Below, piece by piece: positions 1-7,551 of a stretch of DNA of 11,112 nt (within the stretch, counting starts at the first letter, position 1; every line of letters starts with the position of its first letter). The notes under the pieces are model-generated. The model was not told the DNA's origin and did not search any database. It saw only the letters and a program-made list of their open reading frames with translations. This stretch comes from Ochromonadaceae sp. CCMP2298. Lineage: Eukaryota; Sar; Synurophyceae; Ochromonadales; Ochromonadaceae. The position numbers and the translations under genes are program-made. The stretch lies in NCBI GenBank assembly GCA_026770595.1, contig MU634616.1, forward strand, positions 1 to 11,112. The letters are read 5' to 3'.

Positions 1-71
1 TCCCCCCTGCCTCCAGAGCCCAGCCCACCCACGTACCGCCTCAAGTCCCAGGCTAGGGGGACCAGGCTTAC

Positions 72-1410
72 CTGCAAACGACACAGCACGCGCAGGGAGA
101 GGGCCAGCAGGGGCAGGCGCGTGAGGAAGAGGGAGGCAAGCTGGGCATCGAGCTGCGCAGAGGTTATGGGCATCTCCCCTCTGTCCCTGCCCCCGTCCCT
201 GGCCCCGCCAACATCCCTGCTATCTCTGTCACTGTCTCTATCCTTGTCTCTACCCCAGCCACCGCTGCCACCCCCACTGTCTTTACCCCCTCCCCTCAAC
301 GTTGGGTGCTCCCTCTCCAGCGCATCCAGCAGGCAGCGGGCACAGGCGAGCAGTGAGGCAGCCTCGGCCAGCGCGTTCTCCGCATCTCTGCCTGCAACTG
401 CATCGGCACCTACGCCTGCCCATTTTCCTGCCCATTCACCTGCCTTTGCACCTATTACGCCTGCACCTGCATCTGCCAATGTATCTGCATCTGCCTCCTC
501 TACCTCCCTTTCCGCAGCGCTATGCAGCCCAACAGCCATTTGCAGCAGACACTTCAGCTGCACCGTGCACCCCCCCATCGCCCCCTGCACCGCGTCGGTA
601 GCCACGGCTAGAGCAGTGTGCAAGGCTAGACGCGCAGCCCTGCATACCAGTGGGGGGTGAAAGGGGGGCGAGTGATAACTGTGGGCAAGAAGCAGTCCCG
701 TCCCTAGCCCAAGTCCCATCCCCATCCCCAGCCCTATCCCGATCCCCAGCCGTCCACCCCTTTAATTGCTCTGCCTCCAGCCTAGCCAGCGGGGGCAGGG
801 GGTGCGACAGCGACGCCCCCAGTGCTACCAGCTGCACCCTCCGCAGCACCCCCACCAACACCCCCACCCGCCCCTGCGCCGCCCCCGCCCTCTCCACCAG
901 TCCCCGCAAGCCCAGCCCCACAGCAGCGCCCACCGCGGGGGGCAGGAGGGCGCAGAGGAGGAGGAAGATGGGGAACGTGTGTCTCGGGGCTGTCGTCGTT
1001 TGGGCGGGAGCGCACAGTGCACGGCGCAGATACACACAGCACCACACCACCATCCATAGCAGCACCATCCGCCGAAGCGCGCTGACAGGCGTCAGCTGTG
1101 GCACACGCAGTCTGGATGTGTGTATTATGACCTCCGATATTGACTTGCTGTAGTGGGGGAAGACGGCGCCGCTGCGACCCTGCAGGAGCATATCGCACAC
1201 CAGCAGAGCATCTTGCAGCGACCCGTGCAGCACACTCACCACCAGGAAGAAGAAAAGGCTTACCACACCACAAACAACACCACCCCCTTTATCCTTGGTA
1301 CTCTTGCGCTGGGACGTCTCCTGAGTCTCCTGAGCTTGTGCCTCGTACTCCTCGCTCTGAGGCTCCTCCAAGGACTCCAAGTACAGCTCCAGCTGCGATT
1401 TCCCCGCCAT
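72..1410 (-). CDS. Predicted multi-pass membrane protein, unrecognised family (incomplete gene)
   Basis: Read on the minus strand, exon 1 is 1410-758 and exon 2 is 678-72, joined over a 79-nt intron (757-679) whose acceptor follows the pyrimidine-rich TGCTTCTTGCCCACAG. The two exons join in phase (217 codons plus 2 nt, then 1 nt plus 202 codons) into 420 residues. Exon 2 then ends at a strong donor (CAG|GTAAGC at 72/71), so the gene continues left of the window. The start at 1410 opens an acidic, Glu/Gln-rich tail (residues 1-40). Hydrophobic stretches follow at about 44-62, 111-128 and 147-169, with a weaker one near 182-200. Exon 2 encodes Ala/Leu-rich helices, then a Gly/Arg/Asp low-complexity linker, then another hydrophobic helix at about 403-420. 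Topology suggests an integral membrane protein; I do not recognise the family and assign no function. The donor of the internal intron (GTGGAC) is weak, so the exon 1 boundary is the least certain part. If that intron were retained, the frame would stop at 520. Confidence 0.55.
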
Positions 1411-1639
1411 TCCCTGACAGCCTCACCGATCTACGGAAGGCTCATTCCAGCCATTGATGTGCCAGCCTCACTCTGGAAGGCGTGGAGGTCTCAGATCATG
1501 CACCAACAAGATGAGAGGAAGTGATCATCTCAAGCATTCGAATTTCCGAATTATCGTTGCGTCGCGTCAACAATCTGTTCTCGTCGCTCTCTTTCTGCAC
1601 TCTCTCGCCACATTCTTTGCCGTCCTCCCATCTATCGGC
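1411..1639. promoter_or_regulatory. Divergent intergenic spacer between the membrane-protein gene and the acidic-protein gene
   Basis: These 229 bp separate two start codons on opposite strands and must hold the 5' leaders and probably the promoters of both genes. I see no convincing TATA box or other recognisable element. An in-frame ATG at 1454 on the plus strand could extend the right-hand gene upstream, but the added residues do not look conserved or acidic like the rest, so 1640 is preferred. Confidence 0.4.
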
Positions 1640-2477
1640 ATGAATTTTCTTCCAGACGGGAGTGACTCTGACAGCGAGGCGGCGCGGCCGCAGACAAGCG
1701 AGCGGCCCGCTGCGAGAGAACCGTCTGACGCAAGCCTGCAAAATGCACCAGCATCTCCCGAGGAGGACAGCAGAACAGCACCAGTGCTCGCAGTACTGTC
1801 CAAGTGGACACAAGCTGAGAGTGATAGCGATGAGGAGAGCGATACCGTGGAGAAGGCGCCAACATTTAGTGACGAGAAGGAGAAACCCGTTAGCGCAGCC
1901 GATTTGCTCAATTCCTTCTCGGCTCCAAAATTCCTATCCACAGTCACAGGAGAGGGGTTCTCGGTGAAGCCAATGGCGACAAATCGGTTCGACAAGATCG
2001 ATAGTGAGAGGAATGCGCCCAAGACTGCGCCACATAAGCCTCACAGCGCACCCGTTAAAGCCCAAGCCCCTGCCCCCTCTGCCCACACCTCTGCCACCCT
2101 TGCAACCTCTAAGAAGGCTCCCGACTCAGAGAAGATCGACAGTGCAAAGGTGAGCCTGGCTAAGAAGAGCGTCCGCGAGGAGTGGGTCGGAATATTCCCT
2201 TTATACCCTGACACGGCAATGCTATATGAAAATCTAACTGTGTCTCTACCACCTGCTCTTCCCCTCCACCCCTTCCATCCCTCCATCCCTCCATCCCTGC
2301 ACTGCTCTCCCACTCTCCCCCTCTCCCACCCTTCCACTCTTCCTCTCTCCCACTCCCACTCTTCCACTGCAGGATCGTGTGAAACGGCAGCGGCTCAACG
2401 GGCAGTCAGGCATCGGCACAGACTTCAAATCGTGGAAGTCAGAGGAGGAAATGCGGCAGAGGCAGATGTACGACTAG
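1640..2477 (+). CDS. Acidic, Ser/Asp/Glu-rich disordered protein with a conserved-looking basic C-terminus (204 aa)
   Basis: Exon 1 is 1640-2149 and exon 2 is 2373-2477, joined by a 223-nt phase-0 intron. The donor AAAG|GTGAGC fits the consensus well, and the acceptor follows a long C/T tract ending CACTGCAG. The product begins MNFLPDGSDSDSE. Residues 1-170 are rich in Ser, Asp, Glu, Ala and Pro, with acidic serine clusters (SDSDEESD) of the kind phosphorylated by casein kinase 2, which indicates an intrinsically disordered chain. Exon 2 encodes only 34 residues, highly charged, including KRQRLNGQSGIG and a WKSEEEMRQRQMYD ending before TAG. This tail is the only part that looks structured and conserved. 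I cannot name the family; a nuclear or RNA-associated protein would fit the composition, but that is a guess. Reading through the intron instead keeps an open frame as far as 2788, but it would translate a long C/T-rich tract and skip good splice sites. Confidence 0.7.
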
Positions 2478-2575
2478 GCTGGGTCTCTGCACTCTGTCGT
2501 ATCCTCCCTCCTCCCTCCTCTCTTCCTCCATCCTCTCCTCTTCCTCCCACCTCTCTACTCCCTCTCCCCTCCTCC

Positions 2576-2788
2576 CTGCCGGTGCTCAACGGGCCCGGCG
2601 CCACGAGGCTGCTGAGGGGGCAGGGCTGCTCCTGCTTCGTCATCGGCGTGACTGGCAATGTTATGCAGGAGAACGAGGACTTCTTCATCAGCTGCAGGGC
2701 TGACGACGTGCTTCCCAAGCCTGTGGACGTGGAGAGCGTGGAGAGGCTGCGGGCCTTCCTCTCCTCGCCCAGAAGAGGGCAGCAGTAA
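2576..2788 (+). pseudogene. C-terminal receiver-domain fragment of a two-component response regulator or hybrid histidine kinase
   Basis: The frame reads LPVLNGPGATRLLR, then CFVIGVTGNVMQEN, then DDVLPKPVDVESVERL and a TAA stop at 2786-2788. These match the C-terminal half of CheY-like receiver domains in eukaryotic hybrid kinases: the MPVMNG loop after the phospho-acceptor Asp, the GVTGN strand with the switch Thr, and the conserved Lys of KP. The N-terminal half with the acidic pocket and the phospho-acceptor Asp is absent. Immediately upstream lies a C/T-rich tract like an intron end, but no AG acceptor separates it from the coding part, and the stop of the acidic-protein gene is only 98 bp away. 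I therefore call this copy a non-functional, duplicated last exon. A trans-spliced or alternatively spliced use cannot be excluded. Confidence 0.7.
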
Positions 2789-2947
2789 GAGACCCAGCCC
2801 CCGTGGCACCTACTGTTGAACTATAGGGGAGTAGGGCCTCTGCAGCCCCCCCCTCGACACCAGACCCGGCAACTGGCAGAGGCAGAGGGACCCACGCAGG
2901 CGCAGGAGCTAGACGTGCAGAGGTGGGCCGATTCCGCCAACTGGCAG
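2789..2947 (+). other. Exon-like open segment after the receiver stop, ending in a strong donor site
   Basis: After the TAA the sequence stays open in one frame from 2816 (LNYRGVGPLQPPPRHQ, then QELDVQRWADSANWQ) and ends at CAG|GTAAGG (2945-2949), a strong splice donor. The segment is preserved in both arms without indels. It could be a 3' untranslated region with an intron, or a coding exon of another transcript. No domain is recognisable, so the exon call is tentative. Confidence 0.25.
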
Positions 2948-3146
2948 GTAAGGCCTATGGGGGGGGAATATGGCGTATGTTATGTTGTTATGGGTGGCCA
3001 GTGGGGGACATTCGCAGAGAGAGCAGACAGAAACACAGAGACAGAAAAACAGTGAGAGAGAGAGCAGACAGAAACACAGAGAGGGAGGGGAGTCAAGGAA
3101 TGTGTTATTGAGAGTGGGTAGGGAAAGATCGAGAGATTCAAGGCTG

Positions 3147-3526
3147 GGATATAGATCGATCCCTGCTGTGCTAATATGCTGTGCTAGTATGCTGCTGTGA
3201 TAAAGTGCTTGCGACGCTTTGCTATTGCTCACCACAACTATGGGAAGCATTTGTTGTTGCAAAGAGACCTGTAGAAAAATCAAATATCTGATGTTCGTAC
3301 ATATCCGATTATTGACATTCGATTACATGACCGTTACCCCATTACCATGTTGTGCGCGAGGGCCGATTATATCCGCACGTCATGTCATGTACGAGGAAAG
3401 TGATCATATGAACTGTGCATCCTGTGCACCCTGTCAGTACTTGTGCATACCTTGCATGCTGCACACCGTGTAACTACATGCATCAATTGCTTGCTGTCGT
3501 GTGTTGCTTTTGGACGACTATGTGTT
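3147..3526. other. Non-coding stretch between the left arm and the 8-bp repeat
   Basis: AT-richer sequence with no supportable gene on either strand. Open frames here are short, lack domain-like composition and have no plausible splice partners. It presumably contains the 3' untranslated region of the minus-strand kinase gene, whose stop is at 3646-3644. I see no tRNA or structured RNA. Confidence 0.5.
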
Positions 3527-3566
3527 ACGTGTATACGTGTATACGTGTATACGTGTATACGTGTAT
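3527..3566. repeat. Five perfect tandem copies of ACGTGTAT
   Basis: The 8-bp unit is repeated five times without a mismatch. The whole tract alternates purine and pyrimidine, which is the sequence pattern that favours left-handed Z-DNA under negative supercoiling. It lies just beyond the 3' end of the minus-strand kinase gene. Confidence 0.95.
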
Positions 3567-3643
3567 GGTTTGTCGATCACAACTCATGGTGTGACCATTT
3601 GATACCCTCGATAGATTACCCCTGTTCGTGTCACCCCAAACCA

Positions 3644-6600
3644 CTACAATACCCTCCTCTGTGCGCGGGGAGCCTGCGGGGGCAGCCCTTGGGCCTGCTG
3701 TGCCTGTGCCTGTGCCTGTGCCTGTCGGGGTCGCTCGTGCAGTCCCAGCGCGGCGCAGTGCTGGTTGCACCTGTGCGTGCGGAAGAACCTGTCGAAGCCC
3801 CCGTGTCCCATGTTGGTGCTGCCGAACAGGAGCAGCTCGGTGCAGTGCACGGCAGGGTCTGTCAGCAGGAAGCCTGAGGGGGGGCTTGGGGGGCTGGTAG
3901 TAGCCCCAGCCACACCCACGCTAGCACTACTACCAATGCCACTACCACTACCACTGGTACCAGCCCCCCCAGCCCTCCCAGCCCCTGTCCAGGATCCCTG
4001 GCAGTCAACCACCATCATCCTGCCCCCAGTAATGTGGTGCGTCCAGTGGCTGAAGCACTGCACTGCGGAGTGGTCAGTGCCCTGCGATGTGGGCTAAGGT
4101 ATATATGTGTGTGGTGGTGGGAGAGGCAGGAAGGGGTGAGATAGTGCACTGCTCTCTACATGCTCCATACATATAGCAATGCACACACTGCATCCCCATC
4201 GCGCCCACTATGGACTATACACACTGCCTACCTGAGGCGAGCAATAACCGCTGTTGCCGTTGTACTTCTCCCACACGCCGTCGATCTCTTCCTCCATTAT
4301 CATGTAGGGCTTGTCGGGGCGACCTAGAAACTGCAGCAGACTAGTATCCACAAATCTGGTAAGTGTGTGGTTGAAAGGGGGAGAAGAGGAGGGGTCCGAA
4401 GGATAAGCAATTAAAAGCGATACGTAAATTATGTATAGTGTAGACTGCACTGTATAGTGCATAGTGTATAGTGTATGCTGCACTGCATAGTGCATAGTGT
4501 ATATTGTGCATAGTGCATACTGCATACTGCTCAGTGAATATATATAGTGTTTACATTATAATGCATACTGCATCGTGAGTGCATACAGTGAAGAGTGCAT
4601 ACTGCGTACTGCATACTGTACACCCACCTGATTGACGCGCATCCCTGCGGCTTGGCAGTCTCGAACTGCTCGGCCAGATACGCAGCAGCCCTCTGCGGAG
4701 ACAGGTAGCTACGGTACCTCTCCAGCTTCTGGTGCGCCTTGCCAGCACTCTTCGACTCCTTCAGCACGCGAGACTGACCACCTGTGTGTTTGTTTGAGTG
4801 TGAGCGTGCGTGTGTGTTCATGTGAGGGAGGGCAAGTATGTGCAGTGAGGGAGGGTGAGTGTGTGTGTAGTGTGTGTAGTGTATGTAGCGAATGTAGTGT
4901 ATGTATTGTGTGTAGTGTGTGTAGTGTGTGTGGGACAGTGGGAACAGTGAGAGCGGTGACAGCTGTGGGTGCGGTGAATGATGCAGTGGGAATACTCGTG
5001 GCTCTGCGTTACCTTTGATACCCGCACCAGCCCCACTACCCGTAGCTGTAGGCAGCTCCAGTGCATGGTAGGCCAGCCGCACTGCTCCCTGCGCGAAGGG
5101 CCTCGATGCTACCAGCAGCTGCACTGCCTCGGGATGGGGATAGCTCTCTACCACGGAGTCGTCGGCCTCGTCCACCAGAGCGTCCATGCTGCTGGGTTGG
5201 ATTACACTGAAGCGCACTGCGCGCTCGATCTGTGGGACAAGTAAGGGGAAGTTCACAGTAAGACAGGACGCGGGATTATAATGGTAAGATACTGCACATA
5301 CATTTACCTCAGTATATTTGCCAAACATGTGTTATGCCACTACTTAATACTGCTGCTACTGCTGCTGCTACTCCTGTTGCTACTACTGCTGCTGCTGCTA
5401 CAACTGCTGCTACTGCTGCTGTTGCTAATGCCTCTGGTGCTACTGCTACTACTGCTGCTTACCTTCACCCCCGCCCAGTCAGGCATCACAGAGTCGATCT
5501 TGAACATCTTGCAGCTGCTCGTGTGGCCGTCAGTGCGGGAGGAGGAGGAGAGGGTGGTGGAGAGGGAGGTCGTGACGGAGGAGGTTATGACTCGCATCAT
5601 GTTGGATGCTGTGAGCGGAGTCTGATCCACGAACTGCGTCTGCATGAGCTCATTGAAGCGAGCGATCATTTTGTCGGTGCAGCTGGTACGTGGTGCATGT
5701 ATGGGGTAGAGACATGGATAACAGGGGTGAGGAAGGAGAGCAGGGGTATAAGAGATGCGCGATGTGGACGGCAGCTACCTGGTAATCTGGCCGAAGAAGT
5801 ACAGCACGTCCTGCCCGCTAAGAGCCTTGAGCTGTGTTAGAGCGCTCAGCCCAGTGGGAACACCGGGGTTGCTGGATTTGTTGAACTCCTTTCCGTGGCA
5901 TGGCTGGTCTCCTAGGTGGTACAGGATGCGTGTGGTGGAAGCCCACTGCATGGCCGCAGCCGCCTGCAGACCCCCTGCGTGTTGTGTTAGAGGGTGATAC
6001 AAAGAAAACAGAGGCGACCCTGGTCATCCAGAAGTTACTCACCCAGCACATCAGCAAAGTTGCCGCCGCCCGCTCTAATAGGCTGCTGCGCGGAGACGAA
6101 TGTCTGGAAGTCCGCGACGCTGTGAGTGAAGGGCAGCTGCACGATGTGGAGGCGGCCATTGCAATGGTCCCTGTACCCCACAAAGCCCAGCCGGAGGGAG
6201 ATATCGGGGTAGAGGTTGCCGAGCTCTGCTACCAGCTGCAGGGGTAAGTGATCAGGGGTATGGAGTTAGTGTGGGGCTCATTCATACACGCGCGCAAATT
6301 GACCTGTGTGATCTGTGACTTGGCTGATGTCATGAAGCAGCGCATGGAGCTGGTGCAGTCGAGCATGATCAGCAGATCTAGAGTCGCGTTGCGCTTCAGC
6401 TGCTCCACCAGTGCTGCGCGTGTGTAAAGCGGGGGCAGTTATTGTTCAAATAATTCTTCTGTGTATGGCTTGGGTACCGCATTATCAACTCAACTCACCA
6501 GCGATACCGAGCTTGCGAGTTTTAGTGGCTCTGAGCTGCTCCTGTTGCTGGTGGTGCTGCAGCGCACGCTTCCTGGAGCTGCTCTCCTTCGCGCACTGCT

Positions 6601-7246
6601 CCTCGAGGCGTGCGATCTTCGCAGCCATCTCGGCAACTGTCTGCGAAGAGACCGCGGCAGAGGAAGAAACCAGGACTGACGAAGAGGAGCTTTGAGTCTG
6701 GCCTCGTAGGGCAGCCATCACTGCTGCTTGCACCACCTGCTCTATATTTCCCGGAAAGGTGTCCCCTGTTCCCCCACCCACACCCGCATCCCCCGCGGGC
6801 CCCTTTCCAGGACGCTCCTTCTCCTTAACCAGCTTCTGCAGGCGTATCACTTCCACGCGCTTTACCTGGTAGTGGACAGAGTGTGGATTTCGCAGTACAT
6901 GAGTGTGCGGTGTGTGTAGTGTGTGCAGTGTTCTTGCTCATCACCTTCTGCACCAATTCAGCGCAAGAAACCTCATCTTCCAGCACCATCTGCAGATCTG
7001 AGAACTCCTTCACGCCCAGATCATCCAGCGCCGACAGCATCTCATTGTTGAAGCTAGAATGAAGAAATCAGGGAGTAGTAAATAGGGGTAAATTCAGTCC
7101 CGTCGCTGGCATCTATCACACTCCTGGTATAGTAAATTCGTGTAAGACCGCTCGTATAATGAAACCAGGGACGAATAGCACCCCCTCCTCACTTACTTCT
7201 GTTCCTCCAGCCACTTGTCGACATCGATCGTGTCCATCGAGCTCAT
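3644..7246 (-). CDS. VWFA-domain alpha-protein kinase with N-terminal SAM-like segment (725 aa, complete)
   Basis: Eleven exons on the minus strand: 7246-7197, 7053-6945, 6865-6499, 6413-6304, 6235-6043, 5974-5779, 5682-5463, 5229-5013, 4781-4628, 4355-4232 and 4081-3644. All ten introns are GT-AG, every phase agrees, and the joined length is 2178 nt, giving 725 residues plus TAG. Residues 10-75 look like a SAM-type helical module (WLEEQ, LDDLGVKEFSDL, RLQKLVKE). Residues 85-175 are low-complexity and coiled-coil. The VWFA domain is at about 187-345: LDLLIMLDCTSSM carries a DxTxS metal site (Asp194, Thr196, Ser198), followed by GFVGYRDH and DVLYFFGQIT. The alpha-kinase domain spans about 416-694: PFAQGAVRLAY, the likely ATP-binding Lys495 in RVLKESK, NGNSGY, FSHWTHHITGG, VVDCQG (Asp606, Gln608) and LTDP (Asp655). 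Zinc ligands fit His659, His683, Cys685 and Cys689, with the HxC-x3-C spacing of TRPM7 and MHCK kinases. The family phosphorylates Ser/Thr in helical substrates such as myosin tails; Dictyostelium vwkA has the same VWFA-kinase order. A 41-residue Gly/Ser insert lies at about 610-650. The C-terminus is an Ala/Gln repeat. Confidence 0.93.
3695..3724 (-). repeat. Hexanucleotide repeat encoding the kinase's Gln-Ala tail
   Basis: On the plus strand the unit TGTGCC is repeated about four times. Read on the kinase strand it encodes alternating Gln and Ala (about residues 700-709), just after the end of the alpha-kinase domain. It is likely length-variable and outside the catalytic fold. Confidence 0.8.
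4430..4620. repeat. Degenerate CATAGTG / CATACTG direct repeat inside kinase intron 9
   Basis: Most of the 272-nt intron 4627-4356 consists of imperfect 7-9 bp units such as GCATAGTG, GTATAGTG and GCATACTGC, each containing or flanked by TGCA. The units are direct repeats, and I found no long complementary arms on one strand, so a strong hairpin is not expected. The AT-rich core TGAATATATATAGTG sits in the middle. It resembles an expanded simple repeat and not a gene. Confidence 0.8.
4800..4990. repeat. GT-rich microsatellite in kinase intron 8
   Basis: The plus strand carries runs of TGTGTGTAGTG and GTAGTGTATGTAG through most of the 231-nt intron 5012-4782. The open frames here, rich in Thr, His and Tyr or in Cys, Ser and Val, are artefacts of the repeat. 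Exon sequence resumes at 4781 with a CACACAG acceptor that keeps the kinase frame. Confidence 0.8.
5350..5460. repeat. CTG/CTA trinucleotide repeat in kinase intron 7
   Basis: The plus strand reads imperfect (CTG, CTA, TTG) triplets for about 110 bp directly next to the donor site of the 233-nt intron 5462-5230. On the transcribed strand this becomes CAG/TAG triplets, giving AG dinucleotides just inside the intron. The polyleucine and polyserine open frames it creates are not genes. Confidence 0.9.
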
Positions 7247-7551
7247 CGCTTCAGTCGCAGTCTCTCAGTGCCTTCAAATTCTCTCTCACGTAGATTATCT
7301 CTGAGATGTTATGATATTGCTGAAGAAGTGATGTGCCTACGAAGTTCTGAAGTGTTCTTATGCTTGAAGTGCTTTTGCTCACTTCCTTACAAAGAGGTGT
7401 TTCACTTTTGCCCCAAACAAAATAGTCAGGAAGGTCAGGAAGGTCTTATTAAAATAGTCAGGAAGGTCTTCTTTTCTTTTTTTCAATGACGAAGAACCCT
7501 CACTTCTTAGCTGTCCAGACACAATCAGCATAACGACAGCACTCTAGGACG
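7247..7551. promoter_or_regulatory. Divergent promoter region between the kinase gene and the polyglutamine gene
   Basis: A 305-bp spacer separates the two start codons on opposite strands, so it must contain both leaders and probably a shared promoter. Three copies of CAGGAAGGT occur at 7427, 7436 and 7459, followed by a T-rich tract (TTCTTTTCTTTTTTTC). The repeated 9-mer is a candidate binding element or a simple tandem repeat; I cannot assign a factor. An open frame at 7268-7489 has no domain-like content and sits inside this spacer. Confidence 0.45.

Larger units (their letters stand above)
2554..3146 (+). repeat. Left arm of a long inverted duplication
   Basis: This segment is repeated, reverse-complemented, at about 10566-11112. 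From 2554 to about 3040 the two arms are nearly identical. Differences I can see are T/G at the valine codon of GVTGN and a missing ATG triplet in this arm. Homology becomes patchy after 3041, where this arm carries an extra 41-bp tandem copy of a GCAGACAGAAACACAGAG-containing unit (3024 and 3065). It resumes at AGTCAAGGAA (3091-3100) and fades by about 3146. The left limit cannot be fixed, because the right arm runs off the window at the position matching 2554. The arm holds a receiver-domain fragment, its stop codon and about 350 bp of following sequence, so it is a copied piece of a gene and not a recognisable transposon end. Confidence 0.9.

Noticed and set aside
121-660. Plus-strand open frame rich in Ser, Leu, Pro and Ala
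   Set aside because: It is antisense to exon 2 of the minus-strand membrane-protein gene; its composition reflects the GC-rich repeat of the opposite strand, and it has no domain.
2478-2788. A single 444-residue plus-strand gene running from 1454 to 2788
   Set aside because: It would translate a 223-nt intron with good splice sites and two long C/T tracts, joining the acidic protein to a truncated receiver domain. The spliced stop at 2475-2477 is better supported.
2554-3146. Terminal inverted repeats of a DNA transposon
   Set aside because: The arms are pieces of a receiver-domain gene, no transposase is encoded between them, and no target-site duplication can be tested because the right arm leaves the window. 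A transposon is not excluded but has no direct support.
4430-4620. CRISPR array or structured RNA in the short-unit repeat
   Set aside because: Units are 7-9 bp, contiguous and degenerate with no spacers, and they sit inside a spliced intron of a eukaryotic gene.
4818-5066. Thr/His/Tyr-rich open frames over the GT-rich tract
   Set aside because: This is intron 8 microsatellite sequence between two well-defined kinase exons.
5281-5625. Polyleucine open frame resembling a signal peptide or membrane helix
   Set aside because: It is the CTG/CTA microsatellite of kinase intron 7 read on the wrong strand.
7268-7489. 73-residue plus-strand open frame in the divergent spacer
   Set aside because: It lies in the 5' region between two confident starts, contains the CAGGAAGGT repeat and a T-rich tract, and has no recognisable domain.
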